A DNA stretch of 64,000 nt from Flavobacteriales bacterium (GTDB lineage: Bacteria > Bacteroidota > Bacteroidia > NS11-12g > UBA9320), in the NCBI GenBank assembly GCA_020635395.1, contig JACJZV010000001.1, positions 930,001 to 994,000 of the forward strand, read 5' to 3'. Positions 26,516 through 36,482 of the stretch are shown piece after piece. Under the pieces are notes generated by a model. That model worked only from the letters and a program-made list of their open reading frames with translations. It had not been told where the DNA came from and searched no databases. Both the position numbers and the translations under genes were made by a program. Position 1 is the first letter of the stretch. Every line of letters begins with the position of its first letter.

Positions 26516-28387
26516 ATGAAGGGAGTTTTTACATACTTGTTAATTCTGGTTTTCTCGGTAGGTTTTTCGCAGAATGTGGACTTTAAACACCAACCGAATA
26601 TCGCCTCGCAAAAAATAAAAACCATTCGGTTGGCAGATGTTGAAACTCCAAAAGCTCTGCTCGAAAATATTGCGGAAGAATACCCCAAACCATCCGTAAA
26701 CTATGAGACGGTAAAAAAAATGTTAGACCAAAACCGCAAGAGAAGGTTTTCTCATTCATTCAATAAATACGATAAAAACTCTGAAGAAATTGAACCAGCG
26801 GTTTTAACTGACTTTGATGGACTTCCGGTTGGCTCATCAGGTATTCCATGCGATAACTCAATGGCTATTTCTAATGCCGGAATTGTTATGAGTGCCATCA
26901 ATTCGTCTGTTACTATTTTAGATTCTACCGGAAAGTTGCTCAAGTTTACTACGCTCAAAAATATTGTTGACGGGCAACTTCCAAACTTGGATAGAACGTA
27001 TGACCCCAAAGTGAGTTATGACCCCATTGCCGACCGATTTATTTTGGTATTTTTACAAGGAAGTGCCAGTAAGGATACCCGCATAATCACTGGTTTTAGC
27101 GAAACAAACGACCCGCTTGGAATTTGGAATTTTTATGCCATTGATGGAAACCCTTTTTTGGGCAAAACTTGGAGCGACTATCCAATTATTGGCCAAAGCA
27201 AAGAAGATTTGTTTATTACGGTCAATATTTTGAAAGACAGCACAAGTTGGCAAGAGGGCTTTCAACAGTCGGTTATTTGGCAGGTAAACAAACAATCCGG
27301 CTATGATGGACTCGATTCTATTTATCAAGACTTGTGGTATGATTTGAAGTACAACAATCGGTCGCTTTGGAGTATCTGCGTGGTTCAGGGTGGTAGCGAT
27401 TTTACATCGCCAAACATGCACTTTTTAACGGTTCGGCCCGGGGATGCAGCCAATGATACAGTATTTATCCACGAAATCACTAATTCGCAACAATCAAACA
27501 TATCAGAATACAAATTGAAAGTGCTTCAAACCAATAAAAAATATGGAGTGCCACCTTCGGCATTTCAGCCCAATACCGAAAATCTGTTACAAACCAACGA
27601 TGCTCGTGTATTATCGGCTATTTCCGAAAGTGGCTACATTCAATTTGTGCAAAGTACTATGATTCCCGAAACAGGTGTGCCGGGTCTTATGCACAGTTTT
27701 TTAAATTTAGAAAATGGCCAAATTGAGTCTGAATATATTACCCATGACACACTCGAATTTGCCTATCCGTCTATTGCCTATGCAGGAAGTCTTGAAAATC
27801 CGCACGCCTCAGTTATTACTTTTTCGCACACTTCTGAGTTCGACTTTTGCGGAACTTCGGCCATTTTTCATAATCGAGTTGCTGGAAACGAAGCATTATT
27901 TAGTCCAATTGTGGTTATAAAACAAGGCGATATTGCGGTGGACAGACTTACAGATAGTTTGGAGAGATGGGGCGATTATACCGGCATTCAAACCAGATAC
28001 AATCAACCGGGAGTGGTTTGGATGAGTGGTTCGTATGGCAAAAAATTGGGAACAAATATCCGAGGATTTAACAGTGCCTGGATAGGGGCTGTAAAAGTGG
28101 ATAACCAATTAAACACAATTTCTTCATCCACCGATTTGTTGGTTTATCCGAACCCTGTTTTGCAGTCGGCCACATTTCAGTTTATGGCTTTAAGTGCAGA
28201 GAAAATGACCTTTGATTTGTATGATGCCATGGGCAAACATGTGGATGTTTTGTTAGAGCAAGAAGTAAAAATAGGCATCAACCAATTTACCTTTGATACA
28301 GCACATCTAACCGCCGGAGCTTATTTTGTATATGTCCTAAATAGCCAAAACAAGAAAGTCTTTTCACAGAAAATTTTGGTGTTGTAA
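26516..28387 (+). CDS. T9SS type A sorting domain-containing secreted protein
   Basis: A 623-residue exported protein. The signal peptide is MKGVFTYLLILVFSVGFS-QN. The mature body looks like a beta-propeller-type ectodomain: FDGLPVGSSGIPCDNSMAIS near 102-121, YDPKVSYDPIADRFILV near 162-178, TNDPLGIWNFYAI near 199, and SDYPIIGQSKEDLF near 218. The same arrangement of Asp-rich beta turns occurs in many Bacteroidota T9SS cargo proteins. The last ~80 residues are the type A tail (LVYPNPVLQ near 541, DLYDAMGKHV, LTAGAYFVYVL, FSQKILVL). It would cross the outer membrane through T9SS and be processed by PorU. It is probably monocistronic. No enzymatic motif is seen. Confidence 0.8.
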   Translation: MKGVFTYLLILVFSVGFSQNVDFKHQPNIASQKIKTIRLADVETPKALLENIAEEYPKPSVNYETVKKMLDQNRKRRFSHSFNKYDKNSEEIEPAVLTDFDGLPVGSSGIPCDNSMAISNAGIVMSAINSSVTILDSTGKLLKFTTLKNIVDGQLPNLDRTYDPKVSYDPIADRFILVFLQGSASKDTRIITGFSETNDPLGIWNFYAIDGNPFLGKTWSDYPIIGQSKEDLFITVNILKDSTSWQEGFQQSVIWQVNKQSGYDGLDSIYQDLWYDLKYNNRSLWSICVVQGGSDFTSPNMHFLTVRPGDAANDTVFIHEITNSQQSNISEYKLKVLQTNKKYGVPPSAFQPNTENLLQTNDARVLSAISESGYIQFVQSTMIPETGVPGLMHSFLNLENGQIESEYITHDTLEFAYPSIAYAGSLENPHASVITFSHTSEFDFCGTSAIFHNRVAGNEALFSPIVVIKQGDIAVDRLTDSLERWGDYTGIQTRYNQPGVVWMSGSYGKKLGTNIRGFNSAWIGAVKVDNQLNTISSSTDLLVYPNPVLQSATFQFMALSAEKMTFDLYDAMGKHVDVLLEQEVKIGINQFTFDTAHLTAGAYFVYVLNSQNKKVFSQKILVL

Positions 28388-28451
28388 AATACTGCGTGCA
28401 ACTTTTTTAATTTTTCAGCCGTCTCTAATCAAACAAAAGTTGATTGAACGT

Positions 28452-31400
28452 ATGAAAAAAATTTTAAACTTAGTTTTCCTTACCTTTTCTATTTGTACTC
28501 AAAACGATATTGCTGCACAAGATTGCCGTGTTATGTTTTGGCCAACCACCGAAAATATCATTGGTTGTGATTCTACCTTGTTGACTTTTCAAATTTACCC
28601 TTCGGGACTGGAATTGTCGGATATTCAACAATACGTTTGGGATTTTGGGAATGGCGACAGCATAGTTGGCAGTTCAGCTGATTCCCGTTTTTGGTATGGG
28701 GCTGAAAACAACCATGTGATTCATTTTGTAAAACATAAACCGGGTAAATTTAGACCTTCTCTAAGTATTGCAACAAAAAGTGGTTGTGCTTATACTTATG
28801 TTTCTTTTTATGAATTTGAGAATATTGTAATTGATGGAAAAATAGTTAATGTGCCAAACAAAAACATTGCTGACTCTGCAGGCTGGCTTAGCCTCTCGTT
28901 TGACAAACCTTTGAGTCAAGATTGCCAATATCGATGGAATTTTGGGGATGCTTATTCACTCGATAATATAGATTCTACAAACAGAGCCAATCTGATGCAC
29001 AAATACAAATCTACCGGCCCCAAAAAAGTGTTGTTGGATGTGTCAAAGGCACAGTGTTTTAAGCAATATACCGACACATTTTTAGTTTTAGGGCCTGTGG
29101 CAAAGCTGAGTATTGAACAAAACAAATATCAATACGGTGGGGGGCAAAGGGCTTATTTTTTGGATAAATCCATTTTTTACCAAAACGACTATTTAACAGA
29201 AGATGAGGATTCTATTAACTTAATTAATGGACGAAAAGCCTATGTATTTAAAAACGAATCTGGAGTTTTTGAGGCCGCCACATCCTCCCAACACTTAAAA
29301 AATAGAACCAATGATGGCCGGGTGCATCGGCTGTGGTATTTTAACGATGATTATTCCGAGCAATGCACCACTTCTACGGCAAAAAATAAAAACGTGGGTA
29401 AAAATTGTAATTTTAGTGAGGACTTAGATGCCACGCACATGTACCCCGATTGGGACAGCATTTATGTTACCGATTTCTATGCAAAGAATTTCGCCTTTGA
29501 GAAAATTTCGGTGTTCAACGGAAATTGTCAAATTACGATGGTGGACACCAATCAGCTTGTTGAACATAAAAGTTGGTTTCAGCAAAATATTCGCCACGAT
29601 TTTTATCCTGAGTTATTGCTTTTAGATACTGTTTCAAAACGAATTTCAAAAGATACAGGACATATTTTTTCTCAATCCATCCAAAACGGATATTTACAAT
29701 TATTAAGCCCCGTTGCCTATCAGCTGCCAGACGAACTCGTTTTTAATTTTAGCTTAAATACAGGCGGACAATCTTATTTTGCTGTTTGTCAAGATTCTAA
29801 TATTTCCAACAATTTTTTTGACTTTAGAAACAAAAATATTTGCCGTTTTTTTGAAAATAACGGCTCATTGCCCTTTGATGTTGATTTAGTTGAAACCACA
29901 GATCGATTTTCTTTAAAATATTCCTTTTCGGATTATAAAAATCATTCATCTCCGCTCAAAATTCCGGTTACGGTGGGTATTATTATTGGCATGGGTCAAT
30001 TGGATTCTATGGGAATTCCGGCAGTTTTGGATACGTTCTGGTATCATAACTTTTTTGAAATTAGTTTTTTTGATTTCGATGTTTACCCTGTGGGTGGCAA
30101 AAATAACTCAAACTACTATTGCAAAAAGGACGACGTATTCTTAAAACTAACGAATCAGAATCACAGTAAACAGATAGAAGAGTTAACTTGGAAATTTGTA
30201 ATAAATGAATCGGAGCTTTTGCAAACCGAAAAATTTTATTACAACCAACCCTATTTGGGACCCAAAATGGGTAGAAACGACAGTGCAGTGGCCTACAACG
30301 GCGAAAATTGGCTTTGCAATTTTGTGGATAGAACCATCCAGACGGACATTGATGGCGAGGTTTTTCGTGATACCATAGTTACCTCCATTATCAAAGATTT
30401 TTACTATACATTTCAAATTAACCCCCAAATTAATCTAACCCAAAATATTGAATTGAAACAATTGTATAACATCGTAAAGACTAACGATTTTGAATCTTAC
30501 AATGGCATTTTCAACTGCATCGATACCACTTTGTCAAACCTAATATCAGCAGAATTAAAAACCTACGAAAACCACGACCCACTTGTTTTTACAGCAGGGA
30601 ACAAACGATACCGATATACCGATGAAACCAAGAGTAAATCAATTGAAGTGGCCGAAATATTGCATTTTCGCGATTCAAGTATTGCAGGATACGATAGTCT
30701 GTTTGACGGAAATTCGACTATGGCCAATCTATGGAAACCTGATTTAACCTTTGCTCACAGGGAATTTAAAAACCGAAATTGGGACACCGTTCATGACCGT
30801 AGCAATTCTATAATTTATTCCACTTTTATTTTGAAAGATAAAAATCAGCACTATCGGGTATTTCAGGATACCATAGTGACAGGATTTATCAATTCCTATC
30901 GAATCATTGATAATGTTATTTGTTCTGGCTCCGAAATGTTTGTGTTTGATTCGATAAGATATTTTCAAAATTCCAGCATTACTTTTCCAGATGATTATCC
31001 AGCTGACCCAAGAAAATTTTGGGATGATGGTCGGCGATATGTTTCAAACAAAGAGATAAAACTGGTTGATTGGGGCGAAACAGATACTTTGGAGTTTCAA
31101 CGAAACTTGAGAATGTTTCATACCTATAATGAACCCGGTATTTATATGATTACAACCGTGGCCATAGACTCTTTAGGCTGCATGGATACAGCGGTGATGA
31201 AGATAGAAGTTATAGGCCTAGATAGTAGTGATTTTGAATTAAAAGACAGTCTTGTAGGAGAAAATTGTGCTCATTTTCTAACACTAAAAGGCAAAAGTAA
31301 AATTATACAAACCGATAATTTTGATAGCCTAACACGCCCAGTTTGGGAAATTAAATATGATAATCATACTCAATTTAAAGATACAGCTGAGATTCTAAAC

Positions 31401-32102
31401 AAAGTATTTGTAATGAATGGTGAGTATGAAATTTTGATGACCCCACGGTCATTAAAATATGGATGTAATGTAGAGAACATATCGAAAAAAGTAAAATTAG
31501 AGGGTATTAATCCTCAATTTCAACCTGCGGATAATAGGGTTAGTATCTTTGATAGTTTCTACATGGACATTCATGAAAATCTTGAAATTATCTGTTATAA
31601 TTTTGGACTTTCAAACGCAGATACTTCCAAATTCTTTTGGGATGATGGAACTTTTGATTTCGTTGAGGAACATGATTTAATAACAAAAAAATACACAGAC
31701 ACTGGGGTTTATCATCCGTATTTAGAGACAAAATATCAATTGGATGGGAGAACATGCCGCCGGGTTTATCCAGATTCTTCGTTGCCACTAAGTGAAAGAA
31801 TTGAAGCAACAGTGGTGATTACGAAAAATTTGAATGTCGATGTAGTTGAAAATAGAAACATGAACATTTATCCAAATCCGGCCAGTGAGTCGTATGTTTA
31901 TGTAAAATTAAGTGGGGTTAATTCATCGAAAATAACCACCATTAAATTGCTTGATATTTCGGGTAAAGAAATAAAATTAAACGATACAGTGGAAGAGGCA
32001 GAGCGTATCAAAATGAATATATCTGACTTAAAATCAGGCATATATGTGCTTTTGATTTCTGCTGGCGGCGAAGTCTTTCGACAAAAAATAACTATTTTGT
32101 AA
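28452..32102 (+). CDS. Large T9SS type A sorting domain-containing protein with PKD-like modules
   Basis: About 1216 residues from ATG 28452, which gives a signal peptide (MKKILNLVFLTFSICTQNDIAAQ); an in-frame TTG at 28440 is less likely. PKD-like modules are visible near the N-terminus (QYVWDFGNGDSIVGSS and YRWNFGDAYSLDNI) and again before the C-terminus (FHTYNEPGIYMITTVAIDS with GCMDTAVMKIEV). The central ~600 residues are beta-rich with few recognisable motifs. A type A sorting tail closes the protein (MNIYPNPASESYV near 1135, LDISGKEIKL, LKSGIYVLLI, FRQKITIL). Its stop lies 3 nt from the stop of the convergent barrel gene. Probably a surface-anchored structural or adhesive protein. Confidence 0.78.
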   Translation: MKKILNLVFLTFSICTQNDIAAQDCRVMFWPTTENIIGCDSTLLTFQIYPSGLELSDIQQYVWDFGNGDSIVGSSADSRFWYGAENNHVIHFVKHKPGKFRPSLSIATKSGCAYTYVSFYEFENIVIDGKIVNVPNKNIADSAGWLSLSFDKPLSQDCQYRWNFGDAYSLDNIDSTNRANLMHKYKSTGPKKVLLDVSKAQCFKQYTDTFLVLGPVAKLSIEQNKYQYGGGQRAYFLDKSIFYQNDYLTEDEDSINLINGRKAYVFKNESGVFEAATSSQHLKNRTNDGRVHRLWYFNDDYSEQCTTSTAKNKNVGKNCNFSEDLDATHMYPDWDSIYVTDFYAKNFAFEKISVFNGNCQITMVDTNQLVEHKSWFQQNIRHDFYPELLLLDTVSKRISKDTGHIFSQSIQNGYLQLLSPVAYQLPDELVFNFSLNTGGQSYFAVCQDSNISNNFFDFRNKNICRFFENNGSLPFDVDLVETTDRFSLKYSFSDYKNHSSPLKIPVTVGIIIGMGQLDSMGIPAVLDTFWYHNFFEISFFDFDVYPVGGKNNSNYYCKKDDVFLKLTNQNHSKQIEELTWKFVINESELLQTEKFYYNQPYLGPKMGRNDSAVAYNGENWLCNFVDRTIQTDIDGEVFRDTIVTSIIKDFYYTFQINPQINLTQNIELKQLYNIVKTNDFESYNGIFNCIDTTLSNLISAELKTYENHDPLVFTAGNKRYRYTDETKSKSIEVAEILHFRDSSIAGYDSLFDGNSTMANLWKPDLTFAHREFKNRNWDTVHDRSNSIIYSTFILKDKNQHYRVFQDTIVTGFINSYRIIDNVICSGSEMFVFDSIRYFQNSSITFPDDYPADPRKFWDDGRRYVSNKEIKLVDWGETDTLEFQRNLRMFHTYNEPGIYMITTVAIDSLGCMDTAVMKIEVIGLDSSDFELKDSLVGENCAHFLTLKGKSKIIQTDNFDSLTRPVWEIKYDNHTQFKDTAEILNKVFVMNGEYEILMTPRSLKYGCNVENISKKVKLEGINPQFQPADNRVSIFDSFYMDIHENLEIICYNFGLSNADTSKFFWDDGTFDFVEEHDLITKKYTDTGVYHPYLETKYQLDGRTCRRVYPDSSLPLSERIEATVVITKNLNVDVVENRNMNIYPNPASESYVYVKLSGVNSSKITTIKLLDISGKEIKLNDTVEEAERIKMNISDLKSGIYVLLISAGGEVFRQKITIL

Positions 32103-32105
32103 TCC

Positions 32106-32753
32106 CTACCTCGGTGTAACGAAATTGAGTCCCAAAGTAACTTGCACTGTATTGTTACGTTGGTCAAACTTAAATTCTTGACCTTTAATTGTTACCGAAT
32201 CTCCAAGTTTGCCGAGGCTGGTTTCGTATTTGCAGTCGATGTTTATTTTGCCAATGTTAAAACCAAAACCGAGTTGCCAAGCCCAAGACCCTCCATTAAG
32301 AACCGTTTTGAACTCTTTGAACAAAAACTCGTTGGTGCCCACGTTGTTTTCGAGCATTTTAGTATAGACAGGACCCGTCAACAATCTAAAACGTTTTATG
32401 GGTGCATACCCAAATAGCAATGGAATATCGAATCGATTTTGTTTCAACGTTAAAATACTGTCGTAATTTGGGCTGCTCAGTTTCATTTTAGTTTTGTAGT
32501 TGCTGGCCAAAACCTCGGGCTGAAACACAACTTTTGAAACTTTAAATCGGGTAAAAATTCCCCACGGAACCGCCACATCGGCTTCATGCGTAGCATAGTT
32601 AAAATCAACACCACCCTGACTAAAGGTTTCATTAATAATTGATTCTCCGTAGTTGGCTCCAACTTTTACACCAAAAGCATTAAAGGTTTGTGAAAAAACG
32701 GAAGTTGAATACAGGGAAACCAAGAGAATTAAAGCACTTTTTATTATTTTCAT
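32106..32753 (-). CDS. Outer-membrane beta-barrel protein (PorT/OMP_b-brl family)
   Basis: A 215-residue protein with a clear signal peptide (MKIIKSALILLVSLYSTSVFS-Q) followed by alternating amphipathic strands: FGVKVGANYGES, VVFQPEVLASNYKTKM, FDIPLLFGYAPIKRFRLLTGP, WQLGFGFNIGKINIDCKYE and a closing VTLGLNFVTP. The pattern FxxPLLFGY followed by GP is typical of the small 8-stranded porin-like OMP_b-brl_2 family. No specific transport role can be assigned. It lies just downstream of the TonB-dependent receptor gene on the same strand (44-nt gap), so they may be co-transcribed. Confidence 0.82.
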   Translation of the reverse strand: MKIIKSALILLVSLYSTSVFSQTFNAFGVKVGANYGESIINETFSQGGVDFNYATHEADVAVPWGIFTRFKVSKVVFQPEVLASNYKTKMKLSSPNYDSILTLKQNRFDIPLLFGYAPIKRFRLLTGPVYTKMLENNVGTNEFLFKEFKTVLNGGSWAWQLGFGFNIGKINIDCKYETSLGKLGDSVTIKGQEFKFDQRNNTVQVTLGLNFVTPR

Positions 32754-32796
32754 AACACAATTTTAACGGACATTCACACAATTAAATTTTACCAAA

Positions 32797-35199
32797 TCAA
32801 AATACGGAATAAACAGAAAGTACCAAGTTTCTGCCCGGAGCTGTTATGCCAGAGCTGTATGGCCTATATCTTTTATTCATTATATTTTCTAAACCAATGT
32901 TGGCTTTTAATGATTTATTAATTTTGAAAGAAGTCTTTAGGTTGAGTGTGCACCATGCCGGTGCATAAGGATTTCCGTTTGCATCTCTTGCATACAAATA
33001 GGCTTTTCCTTGTTCGGTGGGTGCCAGTTTCTCAAAGGCGAGTTCGGTGTTATAATTTGCATAAGCCGAAATCATAATTTTATTCTTTTTGTAGTTTAAA
33101 GAGGTGTTCCCGAAGTTTGGTGTAACGTGCCTAATGGACATGTTGTCTGAGGTTTTGCCACTTATATAGTTGAAGTTTGATTTCAACTCAAAAAAAGAAT
33201 TAATACTCCACTGTATCTGGGTTTCGATGCCATGTATAAAACCTCTACTGGAGTTTACCAACGATTGTGTGCGAAGCATGGAGCCATTAAACAGAAGACT
33301 ATCAACACCGTTCAAACTAAAATCATCACGGACAATTAAGTTGTCAACTAAGGTGTAGTATCCGTTTATCATCCATTGCACTTTTCCGCCCAAATTGGTA
33401 AACAAACCCATTTCATAATTGTATGAATATTCGGGTTTTAGGTTGGGGTTGGGTATGGTTACCCTATTTGGTTGATTGTCAAATATTTTGCCCATGTCGT
33501 CAATGTTCGGGGCTTTAAAACCGGAGGCAATGTTGGCAAAAACATAGGTGGAGGCATTTGCCAAAAATCGCACTCCCAAACTGCCGCTAAATGCAGATTT
33601 TTTTAGCCGAATTTCACTAAACGGAAATGAATAAAACGTATCGGTAAAAGGTGCATACAAATTTATATAAGAATATCTGATGCCCGCAGAAGCCATCATT
33701 TTTGAAGAGAGTTTGGTTTTGGCCGAAGCATAGCCAGCCATTGTTTGCAGCGTGCTGCTGTTTGGATAACGGCTTACATTGGCCGACATATAACCAGAAT
33801 CGATTGACGAGATACTCCCGAATGATTGAACAAAGTTGGAAACGGATTCAATGCCGTATATCAAATCGGTTTTTCCTTTCTTTTTGTCAAAGTCAATATT
33901 TGCCGAATACACCCGTACTTTCTCCACATTTTCGTAAATTATTTTGCTCTGAAAAGCCCGCTCAACGCGGCTTTCTCCAAAATTTTGAAAAGCAAGTGTG
34001 GCTACCATTCGGTCGGCCAGTTTCTTTTTATCAAAAAGAAGTGTGTGGCGGGCATTTAGCTGAGTCCATTTTTGAGGACCATAGTGCCAGTCGCCATATT
34101 TTGGAAGTCCTTTGCTTTGTTGGGTCAATCGGTCATATCTCGGCACGTCAGAACTGGTGGTATGTCCAAAATGCACAATCAAATCATTTCTTTTGTTGAA
34201 TTTGTATCTGAATTTTTGGTTAAAATTAAACTGACTGTATCCGGTAAATAACTGAACATTAGGGTCTTCGTTTTTAATGATTGTATCGTTCAGGCCGGTA
34301 TATTCCGTATAGATGGGTCTTGTGTATTCTTTTGGGCCATTGGCTCCCATTTTTAGCTCACCAAAGTTGTATATAGAAATGCTTGTAATGCCGGCAAAAT
34401 TTGTCTTTCCGTAGCCCATATCTACGTGCCAGCTATTTTCTTTATTGGCCGATTGGGTTCTAAGCATCACATTACCATTGTAGTGCGATATGCTATCCAA
34501 TCTCGGATTTTTGGTTTCAAAAACCATAACACCGCCCATGGCATCGCTGCCGTATAGCACAGAGCCAGGGCCAAACAATACCTCAGTGCTTTGCACGAAA
34601 TTTGGATCTAAATTAATGATATTTTGTAAGTTTCCATCTCTAAAAATGGCATTGTTCATTCGCACACCATCCACCACAATTAATACATTATTTGCTGCAA
34701 AGCCTCTAAACATGGGGCTTCCACCGCCCATTTGCGATTTTTGGATAAAAATTTGATTACTCAATCCAACCAAATCGGCAGAGGTTTGAGGGTTTAGAAA
34801 CTGAACATTTTTTGAAGAAATTTTTATTTGTCGATTGGTCTGATTCTTCTGTCCTTCAAAATCAGGATTATGTCGCACAAAAGAGGTAGAAAGAAAATGG
34901 TTATTGCTTTCCAACATAATTCTGAAACGTTGTTTTTTGAGCTGGTCAAGTCCCCATGAAATTTGTCTGTAAGATACATGCGAAACCAAAACCGAATCAA
35001 TAATGTTCAATTTTGGCAATGTAACAATGCCAAACTCATCCGTAAAAAATATAGAAAATTCATGAGCTTCTTTGTTGTATATCTTTACCATAGCGTTTTC
35101 AATGGCCTCATCAAACTCATCCACTACAGTAATGGTTTGGGCATTAGCAATCATGCCTGCCAAAACAAAAAAACATCCTATAAATATTTTCAACTTCAA
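32797..35199 (-). CDS. TonB-dependent outer-membrane receptor
   Basis: About 800 residues from TTG 35199, which gives a compact signal peptide (KLKIFIGCFFVLAGMIANA-Q) 20 nt downstream of a -7 element; a longer frame from TTG 35265 would overlap that promoter. After an N-terminal carboxypeptidase-regulatory-like beta sandwich comes the plug: SSKNVQFLNPQTSADLV, GGGSPMFRGFAANNVLIVVD, GVRMNNAIFRDGN and GPGSVLYGSDAMGGV. A ~22-stranded barrel follows, with GFKAPNIDDMGKIF and NPNLKPEYSYNYEMGL near the middle and a terminal Phe after NLVLSVYS. It resembles haem/vitamin-B12/siderophore-type receptors (FRGF, GFKAPN) rather than SusC. The substrate is unknown. Confidence 0.92.
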   Translation of the reverse strand: MKLKIFIGCFFVLAGMIANAQTITVVDEFDEAIENAMVKIYNKEAHEFSIFFTDEFGIVTLPKLNIIDSVLVSHVSYRQISWGLDQLKKQRFRIMLESNNHFLSTSFVRHNPDFEGQKNQTNRQIKISSKNVQFLNPQTSADLVGLSNQIFIQKSQMGGGSPMFRGFAANNVLIVVDGVRMNNAIFRDGNLQNIINLDPNFVQSTEVLFGPGSVLYGSDAMGGVMVFETKNPRLDSISHYNGNVMLRTQSANKENSWHVDMGYGKTNFAGITSISIYNFGELKMGANGPKEYTRPIYTEYTGLNDTIIKNEDPNVQLFTGYSQFNFNQKFRYKFNKRNDLIVHFGHTTSSDVPRYDRLTQQSKGLPKYGDWHYGPQKWTQLNARHTLLFDKKKLADRMVATLAFQNFGESRVERAFQSKIIYENVEKVRVYSANIDFDKKKGKTDLIYGIESVSNFVQSFGSISSIDSGYMSANVSRYPNSSTLQTMAGYASAKTKLSSKMMASAGIRYSYINLYAPFTDTFYSFPFSEIRLKKSAFSGSLGVRFLANASTYVFANIASGFKAPNIDDMGKIFDNQPNRVTIPNPNLKPEYSYNYEMGLFTNLGGKVQWMINGYYTLVDNLIVRDDFSLNGVDSLLFNGSMLRTQSLVNSSRGFIHGIETQIQWSINSFFELKSNFNYISGKTSDNMSIRHVTPNFGNTSLNYKKNKIMISAYANYNTELAFEKLAPTEQGKAYLYARDANGNPYAPAWCTLNLKTSFKINKSLKANIGLENIMNKRYRPYSSGITAPGRNLVLSVYSVF

Positions 35200-35219
35200 A
35201 CCAACGTCATGCAATAGGG

Positions 35220-35227
35220 CAAATGTA
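35220..35227 (-). promoter_or_regulatory. Bacteroidota -7 promoter element
   Basis: TACATTTG on the minus strand, 20 nt before the proposed TTG start at 35199 of the TonB-dependent receptor. Confidence 0.5.
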
Positions 35228-35291
35228 AAAATCTTTGATTTTAGATGCAGTATTACTTTTGCCAATATTACATCAGTTTATACATAATTCT

Positions 35292-35299
35292 TAAATTTG
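35292..35299 (+). promoter_or_regulatory. Bacteroidota -7 promoter element, abutting the start codon
   Basis: TAAATTTG ends 5 nt before ATG 35305 of the small lipoprotein. A second match, TACTTTTG at 35254-35261, lies further upstream. Confidence 0.45.
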
Positions 35300-35304
35300 C
35301 TTGC

Positions 35305-35496
35305 ATGACTTTAAAATATCTCAAATTGCTCGCTGTCTTTTTTTTGATTGCCGTAGGGGTGTCGATGCCCGGATGTAAAAAACGAAAAGCAGAGTGTCCT
35401 GCCTATGGAAGTGGCGATAATCCGGATGACTTTAAAAAATCAAAAACCAAAAGCGGATTGTTCGGAAAAAAGGATCCCAAAATGCGAAGCAGATAA
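35305..35496 (+). CDS. Small lipoprotein-like protein
   Basis: A 63-residue peptide from ATG 35305; an in-frame ATG at 35245 would add 20 residues encoded across the promoter region and is unlikely. It has a hydrophobic leader (YLKLLAVFFLIAVGVSMPGC) ending in a lipobox-like SMPGC, so the mature lipoprotein would be about 40 residues. It is very basic (CKKRKAE, KKSKTKSG, GKKDPKMRSR) with a CPAYG motif. It diverges from the TonB-dependent receptor, with the AIM24-family gene 90 nt downstream. Function unknown. Confidence 0.65.
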   Translation: MTLKYLKLLAVFFLIAVGVSMPGCKKRKAECPAYGSGDNPDDFKKSKTKSGLFGKKDPKMRSR

Positions 35497-35586
35497 TTTT
35501 GATGGATGTTTTTTATCAACTTGTCGTTTAGCCAAAAAGTATCAATTTTTTTTTGTGCAATTTGCAGACCTAATATCAATTGAAAT

Positions 35587-36381
35587 ATGAACGCACACGA
35601 AGTTGATTTTGAAATTTTTGGTGAAGAAATGCAATTTGTGGAGGTAGAGTTGGACCCACAAGAAGCAGTGGTGGCCGAACCCGGGAGTTTTATGTATATG
35701 CCCAATGGCATAACCATGGAGACCATTTTTGGTGATGGTTCTAAACAACATGACTCTTTTTTCGATAAAATTTTGAATGCAGGAAAAAGAGTTTTGACTG
35801 GCGAAAAATTGTTTATGACCGTTTTTACTAATGCCGATACCCAAAAAAAGAGGGTGGCATTTGCCAGCCCGTATCCAGGCAAAATTATTCCATTAGATCT
35901 TGAAGAATTGGGGGGTAAAATAATTTGCCAAAAGGATGCTTTCTTATGTGCCGCCAAAGGTGTTTCGGTTGGTATTGAATTTCAGAAAAAACTTGGCACC
36001 GGTTTTTTTGGTGGAGAGGGCTTTATTATGCAAAAATTAGAGGGCGATGGTTTGGCCTTTGTACACGCCGGAGGCAATATTGTAAAAAGAGAGCTTAGAG
36101 TAGGGGAGGTGTTGAAAATTGATACCGGATGCATAGTAGCTTTTACTCAGAATATTGAATATGACATACAATTTGTGGGTGGAATTAAGAACACGCTTTT
36201 TGGCGGAGAGGGCGTTTTTTATGCAGTCCTTACAGGGCCTGGAAGTGTTTGGATTCAAAGTTTACCCTTTAGCCGATTGGCCGGAAGAGTAATTACTGCC
36301 GGAAGTGGGCTGCCCGGAACAAGAAAAGGGGAGGGAAGTATTCTCGGTCATTTTGGCGATTTATTTGACGGAGACAGGTAA
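35587..36381 (+). CDS. AIM24/TIGR00266 family protein
   Basis: A 264-residue cytosolic beta-rich protein of the TIGR00266/AIM24 family. Seen: VEVELDPQEAVVAEPGSFMYM near 19-39 (the family's EAGAMVYM-like motif), a KRVLTGEKLFMTVF block, AFASPYPGKIIPLDL, FFGGEGFIMQKLEGDGLAFVHAGG and a closing GSVWIQSLPFSRLAGRV. The family folds as a trimeric beta-helix/tryptophan-RNA-binding-like structure; its bacterial role is not established. Length is normal. It may be transcribed with the lipoprotein upstream. No signal peptide. Confidence 0.9.
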   Translation: MNAHEVDFEIFGEEMQFVEVELDPQEAVVAEPGSFMYMPNGITMETIFGDGSKQHDSFFDKILNAGKRVLTGEKLFMTVFTNADTQKKRVAFASPYPGKIIPLDLEELGGKIICQKDAFLCAAKGVSVGIEFQKKLGTGFFGGEGFIMQKLEGDGLAFVHAGGNIVKRELRVGEVLKIDTGCIVAFTQNIEYDIQFVGGIKNTLFGGEGVFYAVLTGPGSVWIQSLPFSRLAGRVITAGSGLPGTRKGEGSILGHFGDLFDGDR

Positions 36382-36482
36382 GATATTCATAACAGCTAAT
36401 AAGGCTGATGCCACATGCAAAAAGCAGTTTGACAACGGAGAAGAAAAAGTATATCAAGTTATACTTCAACAAAAAAAGATAA

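Noticed and set aside
33702..34199. A 165-codon plus-strand frame inside the TonB-dependent receptor
   Set aside because: It is antisense to the conserved barrel and shows no domain or start context.
36447..36466. Hairpin AAGTATA/TATACTT before the S8 protease
   Set aside because: Seven AT-rich pairs without a T run; unlikely to be a terminator or a specific site.
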